64,000 bases of DNA from Thalassia testudinum (GCA_037157565.1 JAZHRO010000036.1:130766001-130830000), one strand, 5' to 3'. Positions 35,158-48,346 are shown, numbered from the stretch's first letter. The notes: generated by a model from the letters alone, not told the origin. Translations and numbers: made by a program.

Positions 35158-37881
35158 TGTTACAACCCGATTCTCTAATCCCTATGAGACACGAGAATCG
35201 GACCGACTCGACTAATCCCAAGACCCAGTCATCCAGCGAGAAAGTAACCAAGAGAGCAGTAAAATAAATCACATTCACCATGTATATAACTAGCAGTAAC
35301 AAAATACAGCAGTAAAGAAAGAAAAACTATAGTATATACCACCACAACAGTAAAGAGAATAAACATGTACATAAACATGAAGCTTACAATAAAAGAGTAC
35401 AGGGGTAGCAGAACTACTCACTACAATGGAAAGAAAGGTACAGTGGGTACTACACAAGTAACACTACTGGGCTCTACTAGGCCCAGCGCCCTCTGCAGCC
35501 ACCGACTCTGGTTGCTCAACACCTGGTCCTGAAAAGGTAACAAAGGTGACACGCCAGCGAAACGCTGAGTAGAGTGGCAACTAAAAGCTAAGAAGCAGTA
35601 AGGTGGACAGTATCTGTTATATTTTTAATTTCTTTCTTTATATTTTTCCCTTTATTCACTACTGATTTATTTCTCAGATCCTTCTCTTGATCTTAAATGT
35701 TCCTCGTGATAATGATCTTGATTGCAGTCTTTTCCAAAAAGTAGAAGTAACACGTGGTGCTCTCCTGGTCGGGAGAGTCCCCCGTGGTGGTCCTACCATC
35801 AGTCAACCACCCCAAGGTCGCTGACAGAGGTAACAGTGACTATGGCACGCGTGATAAATGCACGGGTAGCTACCCCGCACTGGCACGCGGTCAGTCGTTT
35901 CCGTTAACGAGTGCGCCCAAAGCACAGTACGGAACCAGTATAGGGCAGAGCCCTCTCAGTAATAGGGGTCCAGCCCCTCCACAGTAACCAAACAGGGGTC
36001 TTGGCCCTCCACAGTCTGCGCACCCTCGCCTGACTACCCTGGTTTGCCCAATGGGCCTAACAAGTCGATGTAGGAGGGCTAGCAGAACCCCGGGGCCCGT
36101 GGGGTAGCTAGTGCTCTCCCTACACTAGTAGCTCTCCTTGGTACTGTGTACACAAGGGCCAAAAGTCAGTACAAAGTGGCCAGACCTAACCCCGGGTCCC
36201 TAGGGCGACTAGCTCCAATCTGCACTAAATAGGGGGACAGTTGCTCTCCTTGGTACTCTGTACTCAAGGGCCAACTCACTTCCCCAATTCTATTCCATTC
36301 ACTTTCCAGGAGTTCTACTCCTAACTCCCCATAGGGTTCATGCTCTTTTAACTCAGCCAATTTAGGTTTCACCGTTCTAGTTTTATATCCATATAACCCA
36401 GGCTCTCAACAGTAATTATTCATTCATAAACAGGCAACTGTTAACCAATTTATAGACAGTTATCGTTTCCTTTCTACTTTTCCAAGACTACAATGTATAT
36501 ATTCAACTAGTTTTTCAGTCCTAGGATTCATGCCATACCCTAGGATCTATTATTCAATCTAGTTTTCCAGTCCTAGGATTCATGCAATACCCTAGGATCT
36601 ATCATTCAATCTAATTTTTCAGCCCTAGGGTTCATGCAATGCCCTAGACTCTATTAATTATTTCACAATTGCATAATTTTTGATAAATAGTTGAAAGGGC
36701 CACTCTACTCGCAAAACTGGGAGTACTGGGGGTGTGGTCGGCAATCCCGCGTGCCTCCGCAACCCCCAGAGCCGCAAAGGAACGGGTCCTAACACAAGGA
36801 TCAACATAAGGAGTTACTCAGAACAGTATACAATTACTGTAAATAGGTAGAGGAATTAAATCTTGGAAGAACAAAACTTGAAACGTGGAAAACGGACTCC
36901 GAACGAACCCGAAACGGGTCAAAAACAACCAGTCTGTCCAAAATCAGATGTTTGGAACTTATTCCAGACGTCTTAAAAGGTAGCTCAGGTCATACCTTTG
37001 TCTGCGTAGTCCTTCAGATGTCCAAAAGCCCGTCGGAACGTCTGGACATAGTTTCCAGACGTCCGATTGTCACCCAGGACGTCTGGAAGCCCTCTCCGTC
37101 GTCTGGTGTTGTGCCCAGACGTCTGATCTGTGTGGAATGGCGAGCCCTAGCACCCTCCCGAACAAATCCTGCACACACACACTCCCGCTCTCATCATGAA
37201 AAGGTGTAGAAGAACTTGACGGAACGGCTGCACGGCCGTACACGCGAAAGAAGGAGAAGATAACAAATATTGTACCTTTCAGACGTCTGGACCTTCCTCC
37301 AGACGTCTTCTGCGTGGTCTGGACGTAAGTCTAGACGTCTGATTCTGGGAAATTTTCCCAGAATCAGGACCTATTTCGCTCTCCGCCCGCCACGCACGGC
37401 CGTGCCGTGCTGCGCCCGCCTGCTGCCTTAGCTGCAGCAGCTCCTCCGCGGCACCACACGCTCGCTGCTCTCCCGCCGGCCGGCTCTAGCTGCCCCGGCA
37501 AGCTCGCACCCTCGCGGTCGAGCTTCTTCTTCCCCACACACCCGCAGCAGTCGCTGCTGCGGCTCTCGCTCGCTCGCTCTCTCTCGCTGATAGGGAGAAG
37601 GAGAAGAAGAAGGTGGTGGAGTGAGGGTGAGGGAGAGGGAGAGTCGCTATTTGAAGGCAGCGCGGGGAGAGAGAAAGAGGAAAGGCGGTGTCTGCAGGGA
37701 GGGAGAGGAAAGAGAAGAAGGAGGGCGACGGGTTCAGTCTACGCGTGCATGCACGCAGACGCGAACCCGTACGCCGAAAGAATTCAATACCAGACGTCTG
37801 GGAAGGCTTCTAGATGTCTGGCCAGACGTTTGGGCCACTTCTCAGACGTCTTAAACGACACTTGATGCCCTGTTCGTAACA
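35158..37881 (-). mobile_element. Tekay-like solo LTR splitting the acidic ORF, TSD AGAGT/AGAGC
   Basis: On the minus strand it runs from TGTTACGAAC to the terminal block ending GGGTTGTAACA. AGAGT (35153-35157) and AGAGC (37882-37886) flank it, one mismatch. It has the same family structure as 52686-55327: palindrome clusters (37790-37856 and 36950-37350), hairpin at 37341-37365, GC-rich leader and stem-loop block. There is no internal region. Long frames in its GC-rich part (37407-37865) are not genes. Confidence 0.9.
36507..36662 (-). repeat. Three tandem 52-bp repeats inside the solo LTR
   Basis: Units start at 36507, 36559 and 36611 with CTAGTTTTTCAGTCCTAGG-like sequence. Related LTRs carry two (53900-54000) or more diverged copies of the CCTAGG-containing unit, so copy number varies. 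Confidence 0.75.
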
Positions 37882-37885
37882 AGAG

Positions 37886-38995
37886 CCCAGCCTAGATTCT
37901 AGTGATCCAATCCTTACCCTTAACCTAGAGTCTGGATTCAAGCCTATTTGGGATAATCATGAGGCCCAAAGTGATAAGAGTCAGATTTTGAATTTGAATT
38001 ACAATTCTGGGCCTATATTTGAAGAATACACCTCTCCAACCTCCTTAGAGACACAAATTGATTTTTCAAAAGTCACACCGATCTATGATACAGAAATTGA
38101 GGGGTTGGAAGAGCTGGGACTCAATTGGGTCTATCCTAGGAACCAAGTACCTAAGCCTATGCCTAATAAGGACACCTTTTTTAGCTCAAAAATTGAAATT
38201 AAGCTAGATCAAAGTCAGGTTGCTAATTGTACACATCTTGATTCATTCTGTAGTGGAACTTCCTGTCAGGCATCAGGTTCAGAACATGATCTTCTCAAAT
38301 TCTCTGATGATTTTGAATCCTACTCTGATTTCAGAGAACCTTTGTTTCTTGACATTTGTGAACTAATTTACGACCTCAGTATTCATAACTCATTCTTCGA
38401 CTCTAACTCTGAGGTTGCTGATCCCGAGATCATTGATTCAAAATCAGGTTCCATTGAGATGGAATCATTCCTTTTTGATCTTCAGGAATCAGAAATAGTA
38501 AGTGTCGAGAGTGTCTGCAATCCAAAATTCGAATCTTTTATTGACCTAGATTTTCATGATCCTATAAGTACTCTCCAGGCATTTACATTTGATTTTGATG
38601 GGCTTTATGAGGACTCTCTAGATGAACCTACTTTTGAATCCTTTCTAGAGGAGCTTTGAATACACATAGTTCTCAAAGAAGCCACCTCTTCTGATCCACA
38701 TACAAAGCCTTCCAAAACTCGTTGCCAACCCTGACCCACCACCGGAATCAATGTCTACTCTGATTCACCTCTCATTGACCTGGTTGCATACAATTCACCT
38801 ACATCTTTCAATCTGGTTTCAGACATCAATCAGATTACCAATCACTCCCCATCCTTTTCTAATCACTCTTGTAGGGTTCCTACATCCTCCACAGATCCGT
38901 TCTCTTTTGAGGATCCCTACTTTGACCAGGCTGAATCGACTAAGCCAAACTCGCGATTCGCACTGCCACATCTTTCTGAGCTTCAAAGAATCTAG
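37886..38995 (+). pseudogene. Unknown acidic ORF of the non-autonomous element, C-terminal part
   Basis: This continues the 34535 frame exactly once the solo LTR and one target-site copy are removed: GAG at 35154-35156 is followed by CCC at 37886. It reads PSLDSSDPILTLNLESG and goes on for about 369 codons, rich in Asp, Glu, Ser, Pro and Phe, to TAG at 38993-38995. Two TGA codons interrupt it (38657-38659 and 38732-38734), each one C-to-T step from CGA. After them the same acidic, Ser/Pro-rich style continues (SPSFSNHSCRVPTSSTDPFS). No family recognised; no membrane segment or signal peptide seen. Total about 576 codons. Confidence 0.6.
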
Positions 38996-39175
38996 TGGGC
39001 ACCACATCTATTGATTCACATCCATTAACCCACAAGATTGATTGGGTTTGGGCTGCATCATCGACCTGTAGATCTAAACAAGCAAGTGGTTGGACCAACC
39101 AGGCTATTGATCAATGTGCTTGTTCTACAACACTCATCTGATTTGACCACTCCTCCTTGATCACCTTTTTCTCAG

Positions 39176-42100
39176 TGATGAGAGGCTCATCATGGCTTCT
39201 AATTACCCCTAATTAACTAGTTTTCCTAGTTAATTAGCTAGGAATATGCATATAGAAGGGTTAATTATAGAATAAGGGACAAATTATTAAAGGACCTTAA
39301 AATAAGTTTAAAATGTTAAATTATAAGTCAATTAATATTATTAATAATTTAATTAGTAAATGGACCTGAAATATCACTAATTAGTTACCTAATTAATACT
39401 TTATTTAACTTAAGTGTAACCTAAGACCTAAGTCATTAATAACTTAAGTAAGCTAATAAGTAAATAAATATAAATAAATGGGTCAAAAATGTGAATACAT
39501 GGCTTTAATATAATATTTAGCTAATTGATAACTATATATAAAAAGTTGGAAAAGAATTAAATTAAAATTAACTTAAACGGCCAATGTTTACATTTTCGTC
39601 CCTAGAATTCAATGCATTCGAGTCCTTTCCTTTTACTTAGGTCCTTAACTTTTCTTACACCTAGGTCCCTATGAACATTCTTCTTCTTCTTCTTCGTTTC
39701 TTCTTCAACCACTTCAACGGCTGACGAGTGGCGGTGAAGACACCTCACGATCACCGTCCATCCGGCATTCTTCCTTCCTCGCCAAGCTCCTGGAGCTTGC
39801 GCTCACCCTCTTCATTTCATCCCATGGTTTGGATGATCTCCAAATCCTAATTAGGACTCGACAATAACTTCACCGACGTCGGAGAAGACGTCGGTGGTTA
39901 CCTTGCACCTAGACGCATTTCCGTCTAGATATAGCCCCCTTCATAGCCGCCGCAACCTATAAATACCCATCAACCCCTACGATTTGAGCTTGATCGGCTC
40001 CCTTCCCCTCTCCACCTTACCGTAGCTGGTCAGTAGGTTCATCCGCAACTCTGGCATCTTCGTTCTCCTTCTCGAGTGCGGCCACCAAGGACGTGTTGCC
40101 TCTCTCACCACCTTTTCCTCTCTATCGCCTTGGCAACGACAACTGAGCGCCCCACTCTCCCTCTGATCTTCGCTTCGATCGGCCGAAGCTTCTCTTCTCA
40201 TCCAATCCAGATTTTGATCTCATTCTCGCCCTGCCAACGATGAGATCCCTCACCTCTTTCATCAGTTAAGTAGACTTTAACTCATAGGAGTAGGTTAACA
40301 GTAGTTAGGAGTAGGATTAGCTTGGTTTTAATGTAGATTAACTTCAACTCCCTCAGCTCCGACGAGGCCAAATCCAACCTCGCTGGGCCTTCATTCTCAC
40401 TTCCAAGTAATGTTCCACTCTCCTTATCTCTCCACGATCCATTTCCACTTTCTTCTACTCACAAATAGCACCTATACCATCTAATACATCTCACCATCAC
40501 CGACGACCTCCGCTGTCCATGGCGGAGGTTCCCGAGTCTGTTACACACCCATTCAGGGTCCCTCGCCACCAGATCATCATATTAAGACCCTAATTAACCT
40601 CAGATCCATCCTAATTACTCACCTATACGCCTAATCCTAGTCACGCTCACCTGGACACCTCACTGTCCATGGTGAGGTGTCTAGAACCTATTCCACCTTC
40701 AATTGAGGTTCTACATCACTTAGACATCCCCTTAGGAACCTTGCCAACTGCTTAATTGCTTCTATAGAGCAATGAACAGTAAACACCTAATTCACCCCCC
40801 TTCCTGAGCATGCTGTCAATGGCAGCTCAGAAGAGGGTTATCCACCTAATTAAGAAGTCGTACATCGTTGCCTCCATCTCCTAAGTGTTTCCCTACACTC
40901 AATTGAGTGAGGGAAGAAGTTCTGAGTTCTGACGAACTAAAAATGGGTTCTGCCTGAATTCGAAGCTAATCTCCTGATTTAATCTTCATTTAAGTTAATT
41001 GGCGAGCTCCTGAGGTTCCTTGTGACCTCAAGAAGCTCTTGAGATTTTTGATGATATGTTTCACAAAGTTTTGAACTCTGGCAGACATTTCTTGGACTCA
41101 CCGGAGCTCGCCGGAGCTCCGACAAGATGATTTAGAGCTTTAGCCCTAGTTAAGCTTCAAGGAGCTCCAGATTGGCTATTTAAAACCTAAGGAACAAGAT
41201 TACGTACTTAAAATCATGTTTTTATGTCTGGAGTTTACAGTTGACTTCTATCTTTTTCAACTCTGGTGGAGTTGGAGAAGCTGACCCGTTAGGTTTTAGG
41301 CTATGGAAATAGGTCAATAAGCTCAAGCAGAACCTATAGGGGTCATATTTGATCTTTGATTGCTCTAAAAACCTCTAGGATTTTCCACCAAACAAAACCC
41401 TTTAGGATCTCAGGCGATGAACTTGAAACCCAAGAATTCTAGCTCAAAACTTAGTTTTGATGATCTAAATCAATTTCTGTGATGATGTAGAGCAGATCTA
41501 GAGTTTCAATTAGTTCAAAGATTGGTTAATTCAAAAAGTCAACTTCTGGGGCTTTATAGTCAACCTCATGTCTGATTTAGAGAATTTTTGGTTAAAATTA
41601 AGGTTTGATGAGTTGAATCTGTTGTTAGGATGATTCTGAGGTTGTTAGAATCAATCTTAAGTTGTTTTATTGAGGTTTTAAACCAAATCAGGTCTCTATC
41701 CAATATGGGTTGATTTCAAACCCATACTATTTTTAGTGTGTTCTTGGTGACATTCAACCACCAACTCTGCACAAATCAGTACGAAACAATCTGCTGAGAA
41801 TGTTTAATTCTGTTCCAAAGGTCTTTCTCTCTCTGTTGAGCCTTTCAGAGCTCAAAATGGAGATCTAAAGCTCCTGTGCGAAGCTCATGAGCTTCTTCCT
41901 ATTCCTAAAGCTATAAAGGACCTTCTCACTTCTCCATTAGATGCAGAAACACCTTCTAAACCTAGCCAGGACCTCATCTGAAGGTTAAAAGCTCTCCCTC
42001 AGGTCCTTAGACCTGATTCCAACATCTGTAGGCCATGATTTTCCCTGCGAACCTCCCAGCTTCTCCCTTTAAATCGAAGGGCTAGACCTAATCTTAACAC

Positions 42101-43507
42101 CAAATTGTTGTTACATATTGATAGAGCGTACGAAGAGCTTTCGATGGAGCCTTTGCTCGATTGAAACCATCTAGTGAGTTGGCCGGAATTGCCAACCAAA
42201 GATCGGCCTGGAATGGGTTTTAAAGGTCCCACCTCGGAAACTATTGAGGCGCCACATTGGTATCTTATGAAAAAGTGTAGACGATGCTTCAGTCGTCAGC
42301 GCAGGATGTGAAATCGAAGTGGCATTAGGTGCGGGTGAGTGTGTTGCACGTGCCTACGCATGTGTGGGCATGTGCGTTGGCCAGTGAGTGGGCGTGTGGG
42401 CCTGGGAGGTCGGATACTGTGCATGGTTAATTAAGTAAAATCCACCAATTAAGAACTAGGCTCGAGCTCAAGTAGGGTCTGGTCCCGCCCCTCGGGTGCT
42501 GTGTATTCCCGAACGAGCTTGGGCCATCCATTAATAAATGATTTTTATAATTGAAGTTTAAGTGGGTTAAGTGCTTGCGAAAATGACTAACTATGGTGGA
42601 TATAAGAGAGCACAGTAAAGAGAATGTGAGAGCTTAAGAGGAGAACTTAAGAAAATTGGTTAAGTGTCACAAATAAGGATGAGAGAAGAGTAAAGAGAGT
42701 ATGAAAACTGAAGAGAAGAGAAGCACATAAGGCTTAAGGCTTAAGAAAAAGAGCTTGACAGAGAGAGAAAGAGCAATAGCAGAAAGGAAATAAGAAAGAA
42801 GAAAGAGAGGGCTGAAGAAGCTTAAGAAAAGAATGAGAGAAGAAAGAGAAAGAAAGGAAAGAAGAGTAAACAAAGATAGAGAGAAAGGAAATAAAGAGAA
42901 ATTCTAGGGAGGCTGAAGAAAGAAGAAAAAAATAAAAAGGACAATCAGATTTAGACTTCTAATTTCTACTTTTAAGATGTCCAATCTTCTTGTTAGATGT
43001 CTAATTTGTGCTATCATTGATATACCTTATTCTCCTTTATTATTTTAAGCTTTAAAAGATGAAATAAGGCATTTGTATTCATTTGATTAGCATTTTTCTT
43101 GCCTTAATCTCTTGTAATTAGAAGTAATGATGTAATAAACATGCTTACTTAATTCTTAATGACATTACATGTGTAAATGTGTTTCTTTCTAATGGAATGT
43201 TGCATGTTCTTATTTGAATATCTTTTATGCAAGATGCATGTACTTAAAGTATTTTAATTATAATCTGATTGATTAAGTAGTTAGCAATTTATGCTTAGGA
43301 ATTAATGGTGAATTAAGCTTACTATTATGTCTCCCAGTGAACAACTTAGACTCAACCAGTTAAAAAGAACTTAAAATATAAAATATTAGGTTAACTTGAC
43401 CCTATATTACACAACCGATAATAATTCAAGTTAACCTAAGTTACATTCTTGTACAATTAATTAAGGCTAAATAACTTAATTAACTATGTCGAGGATCTAA
43501 CCGACCA
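39176..43507 (+). mobile_element. 4.3-kb Tat-like solo LTR, TSD CTCAG/CTCGG
   Basis: It starts TGATGAGAGGCTCATCA and ends ACCGACCA. CTCAG (39171-39175) and CTCGG (43508-43512) flank it, one mismatch. A TATA box lies at 39958-39965. The end region has TGTCTCCCAGTGAACAACTT, like 26665-26690. Without internal sequence it is best read as solo. An alternative is an intact 5' LTR whose end lies near 43527, before TTTAGCGCTTAACAGGAAGC, which vaguely resembles a primer-binding site. Short frames inside (39977-40201, 41999-42232) are not supported as genes. Confidence 0.6.
39958..39965 (+). promoter_or_regulatory. TATA box of the 4.3-kb solo LTR
   Basis: CTATAAAT follows C-rich sequence and precedes a pyrimidine-rich leader, the usual promoter layout of these LTRs. 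Confidence 0.55.
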
Positions 43508-43512
43508 CTCGG

Positions 43513-45105
43513 CTGAAGGCATTGAATTTAGCGCTTAACAGGAAGCAACGCATCATTCCAAAAAACTGAGACCCTTCTGATCATCCTTCTCAGATTTATG
43601 TCTACTGCACTTAGAGTTCAGAATTAAAACAGTTGATCCTACCTTTGGTATTCTTATCAAAGCTTGAAATCGCCCGCAACAGTCATCCCGACCCATTCAT
43701 CTACCCTTTAAACCTGTTCTAACCCATGAACCAAGTTGATTTCATATCCTCCGATTTATAATGAGGATATTGTAAAGCTTAGGCATGGGAGGTGTTAAAG
43801 TGCAAACGCATGGAAATTAAAGTTTCTAAAGAGTTCTCAAAAAAAAATATACATGTTCAAAAAATCAAAAAAATAAAATAATGAAAAGGGAATGAAAATT
43901 TTGAGAGATCATTGCTTATCATTCTTGAGGAGGAAATGAGAAGGTAATTCAAAATGTCAAAAAGGAGCAACATTTAAGAACAAAAATGATAGTCATTAGC
44001 ACTTGATTATGAAAATTACTTAAGTTCTAGACCAAATCAAAAGAAAAAAAATTAAGTCCTGAAATGACAAAGAGATAAAGAGATTGGTATGAGTGCTGAT
44101 CTTAGGCCTCTTGGGCTTGTTTTAGGGCTTAAATAATCATATATCCGTTAAGATCCGAATTAATCCTCCAGAGGTTGAGGAAAGTGCAAAGCTTATGTAC
44201 TAAGTCTAAGGCTTAGGAATTATTCAGCCTCGTTACCTAACCTTTGATTTGCGGGACTCGGTAACGTAAGCACCTTAATCCACACACTAGTCTAGTTTAG
44301 TGCGCTTAACAATAAAAATCAGGCAAAAGAGTTTATTCTATTCTAAAAAAAAAAAAAAAGCTATCTAGATTAGGAGCAGCTTAAAAACACAAGTTGATTT
44401 GGACGAGTTCCCAATACAGAAAGGTAGGAAATTCCCCTCGAAAATGCACAATAACATATCGTCTCCTTATCCTACTGGGGGCATGTAAAAGCCTTGTGCT
44501 GGTTTAGGTACAATGGGCGAGATTATCCCGAAATGTCGATTGCTAGGGCTTGAATTTAGCTACAGAATGCCATGGGCGACACTATCTCGAAGTGTTGAAA
44601 GCCAGGGTTCTGGGACTTGCCATGGCGATGCTATCTTGAAGCATCAATTGCCAAGGACCCTACGAGGATTGATGGTGGGAACTAGGAATCCGATACAAAA
44701 CGTGTTTAAGGCCAATCCGAGGCTCGAAATAAAGGAAAGAAAAAGAGAGAGAAAGATCTCCAAAAATGCAAAGAAATTCTTCTATCTCTCACTCATATAA
44801 AAATGCACTGCAAACTGAACCTGGACTAACCATGTTAAAAGCATGGGTGATTTAATCACTGGGTCCAACGAACCTTTGGATAGTCTTTGTGGGCCTCAAA
44901 AACCTTCACGGCAGACTGAGGCTAAAGCTGGTCAGGTCTGGATCTTGATTGGTACTTGAGTACTTCTAGACCTACTATTAACATTCTGACCTAATTTCTA
45001 AAGAGAAGAATAAATCAGGACTCTGAACTTCAAAGCATGGTCTAGAACTCTAGTTCTTTTCATAAGTTTTTGCTAAGGGACCAGCAAAAGTTAGGCATAG
45101 GTGTA
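43513..45105 (+). other. 3' internal region of the non-autonomous element
   Basis: No gene is visible; a 95-codon frame at 44513-44800 lies in three loose repeats of a GCCATGGCGA-type phrase. The purine tract expected before the 3' LTR is weak (AAAAGTTAGGCATAGGTGTA ends at 45105). Confidence 0.55.
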
Positions 45106-47815
45106 TGATGATAATGTCATCATCATCCACAACTAGCTTTAATTAGTCATAATCAACAGACAAATGCTCCTACATAACTACCGAAGAGCTATAGTTCATT
45201 GCATATCCTTTCTGAGAGACATATTAAATCAAGGTTAAATCTGCAGTTTTAACAGAAGATCATAAATGAAGAGAAATCATAGGGTTTTGCAGGAGTTTAT
45301 TAAAGGTTAAATGGTCATAAATGTCTAATAAGAGGGTCCATGCAGAAAGAAATGGGTTTTCGCGCATTCTAAGAATTAATGGACACCCGAAATCCTAATT
45401 TCAGATTCTCTTAATTAACTAAGGTTTCGATAAGAATAAAATTCACCTAAACCTTCTAAAAATCATATAAAAATATTCTATAAGGTTTGGTACCTTTGAT
45501 TTGACCATTGGAACCCATTTTGATCTAAAATAGAGTCTCAGACAGGAAGTTACCCAAATTTAGGTTTTTGCATAAGTTACCAAGTCAAACTTAGTCAAAA
45601 TCAAAATCCAACTTCACTATCAGATTCCTTGGGACCAAATTTGGTTTGTACCAAAATTTGGGCCCAATCAAAGATCATCTTAACCTAGTTTGCATTATAG
45701 TCCAGTCTGACTCTTATTTCTTACACACACACCCCTAGCCTTTTGAATTATTTGCAAATAGGTCCCTAAGTTTGTCAACTTATTTACAAATTGGTCCCTC
45801 CTCCATTGTCATGGAGGAACTCCTACTCCAACGACCTTCAATCAGAGATTTCTCTTTGATTTCTTGACGAATCTCTCCCAACATAGAAAGGGAGATCCTT
45901 GATGAAATCCTCTTCCATTTGAGTCACGCATTGGTCTCTGAATCCTACTCAAAACCTAATGCAAACCTTTCAAAGGTTCGGGTCTCCTTGTCGCGCAAGA
46001 ACCACGTGCTTCCAAGCTTGGAAAGCTCCAATGAAGCCTATAAAAGGTTCCCGAGGTCAAGCCGACCTCCTTAGCTTGGTTTTGAGGCCAAAATCTCCTT
46101 CTTCCCTTCTCCCCGACCTCCATCACCACCAACTCTGGCGAGCTCCTCCGTCCACCTTCCTTGTCCACCCTTACAAACAATAGCGAGTGGATCCTTCTTC
46201 CTTGTATTCTTCTGTGTCTCGCAATACCAGTAGATGCCATCTATCTCGTCTTCTTCGTCGCTCCTTTACCACCGGAGACTTCATCTTCTCCATCACTGGC
46301 CTGACACAACCAGCAAGGACTTCCTCCTCTTTCTTCCATTTAGACTAGGTTAATTAGGTTCCTTTCCTCTCCTACTTCCTATTTATCTCTTTTATCCTTA
46401 GATTTAGCCCCCGACGCCACCGTTCACCTCCATCTTCCTTCGCTCCAACCACATCTTCGACGAGGTCTTCCCATCGCTCACCATACCACACACATCGCCA
46501 ACACCCTTACAAGCTCTGCCTCATCCACTCGAATCAAACCCCTCTACCTAGTCACCGTTCCACCCATCCAAACACTCCACCGATCACCTCTGCCTTCACG
46601 CTCCTTCTCTGTCACCGTCCGCCATCATCCATGCACAAATCACCCCACGAATGCCGCCATCACATTCCACGCTCTATGATGATCCTCTTGAGCTTTTTAA
46701 CCGGGGACTTTTTACTTTGTATTTCAGGTCCCACGTCGAAGCTTCACCGCCGCGTCATCTTCTTTGGCTTGTTCTTCACCCCGCGGCCCTGTTCTTCACT
46801 AAGAACCCTTCCAGGCCACGTGGGTGCATCCCAGGTTCATGTCCAGGTCCTCAACTAAGGATTCCATCTGCAGCAGCTACGTCAATTGAAGCAGCTCTTC
46901 ACCAGGTGCTACGGGCTCTTACACATGCGAAGAGAAGAGGCTATGGGCTTTAGTCCCACATCAGTGGGAGAAGAGCGCTTGAGTACGCATAAATGGAATT
47001 TGTGTCTTAGGCTCTTCGCCTCAGACACTAGGGGTGAGGTCCCCTTACCCGCTCACCCATACCCACCTAAGCCCTCACTCCTCGACTAACACCCACACCG
47101 GTAGCCCTGGTCAACCAAATATCCAATTACCCAATTACCTACCCAGTTACTTGAGAAAGAAGAGAAAGAGGAGGAATTTGTGAGCGGGGGAGGGGGGGTT
47201 TTGCTCTTTAGGGAAAACTCCCAACACTTAGTCGCTGAGAAGCTTGCGAAGACCCTTGTGCATGAGAAGAGGAGGAAGAAGGAAAGAAAAGAAGAAGGAA
47301 AGGTTGAAGAGGAAAAGGTTCTCTAAGAGCATTGCAGCAATGACATTCAAGTCGTCTGCCTTGAGAACCTGACATCTGATTGGCTCTGACAGCAAGAAGT
47401 ATGGATCTACTTGGCTGGCGTGGAAATTGGCTTAAGTGGTTTGAGATACTATGCATTTATTTCATCTATTGAGTAGTTAATATATGTGTATCTAAACTAA
47501 TAATTGGTGAATTAAATCACCATTATTTTGTCTTAGATATCTTTTTGTCCTCTTCAACTCTTGCAATACTCATGTTCTCCATTGAAGATCAGTTTTGAGT
47601 AGATATTATTCATTGAATATCATTATTGGTTTGATTTCTTGTGATCATTTATATATTCATTTTGATTAACGCATGAATTATAATACTTACTCCCTGTGTT
47701 CGACCTTGGACTTCATTTCTTGATTTCGAGTTTATAAATTGTATCTATTGATTGAGCTATTTAGGAGACTGTGCTACAACAAAACGTATTTAAACTCCTA
47801 AAAACTCGATAAAGA
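45106..47815 (+). repeat. 3' LTR of the non-autonomous Tat-like element
   Basis: This is 2,710 bp, TGATGATAAT to GATAAAGA; the last CA has become GA. TATA box at 46039-46046. It matches 30544-33265 throughout with many substitutions and small indels. Confidence 0.9.
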
Positions 47816-47820
47816 AGAAG

Positions 47821-48346
47821 TTATGGCTAAATTCTTCCTTGCTGTAAATGTACAATTGTCACTTCTGATAGATGTCTTGTCTTACCCATAAGCAATGGGG
47901 GGTATGGTTGCTCTGAGCCATGCAATCTCAAATGAATTTTGGTAAAAGGAATACTAATGCAACTCGTTTGAACATGATTACTTAAAATCTATGTTTTATT
48001 AGACAATTACTTCTCTTTTGATTTCATTGATGAAAATTAAGATGCTACTGGACAACGCCAAGAGGCATTTCTTTACTATCAACAAGTGGAGTTGACTTGA
48101 AGGATTCTTTGTCTCCTTTTGGATCTATCCTCAGCGGATAATACAACTCGTTTGGTTGCCATGTTAGTAAGCATGAAATCAAGTCATATTCAACTATCAA
48201 TGTTCACGTTCTAATCATATCTTAATTTTTTGATGTTTATAAAGTAGGAGGTCCTTCCTCCTCTGTGATACTTCCTACATGCCAACAAAGCATAAAATAA
48301 AAAAGGAAACAAAAGAGAATAGGATATGTAATAACAACTAATTTAC
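47821..48346 (-). other. Remaining PERK intron 1 sequence
   Basis: This lies between the element's right TSD and the PERK exon donor. With 30454-30538 it makes up an original intron of about 616 bp. No other feature is seen. Confidence 0.6.

Larger units (their letters stand above)
30544..47815 (+). mobile_element. Non-autonomous Tat-like LTR element (LARD type) inside PERK intron 1, TSD AGAAG
   Basis: LTRs 30544-33265 and 45106-47815 both start TGATGATAA. AGAAG flanks the element at 30539-30543 and 47816-47820. A tRNA-Asp-like primer-binding site follows the 5' LTR. Inside there is no gag, protease, RT or integrase; the only long frame encodes an unknown acidic protein (34535-38995). Two later solo LTRs (35158-37881 and 39176-43507) inflate the element: without them it is about 10.2 kb with about 4.8 kb internal. 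The LTR pair has diverged visibly, so it is older than TE1. Orientation is plus, opposite to the PERK gene. Confidence 0.88.

Noticed and set aside
35722..35987. Frames resembling others at 12556, 21968 and 54536
   Set aside because: They are antisense readings of the conserved stem-loop block of Tekay-like LTRs, open in several frames because of GC content; more likely RNA or DNA structure than protein.
43520..43550. Second primer-binding site after the 4.3-kb LTR
   Set aside because: TTTAGCGCTTAACAGG matches the tRNA-Asp complement poorly, and a CTCAG/CTCGG duplication better fits a solo LTR ending at 43507.
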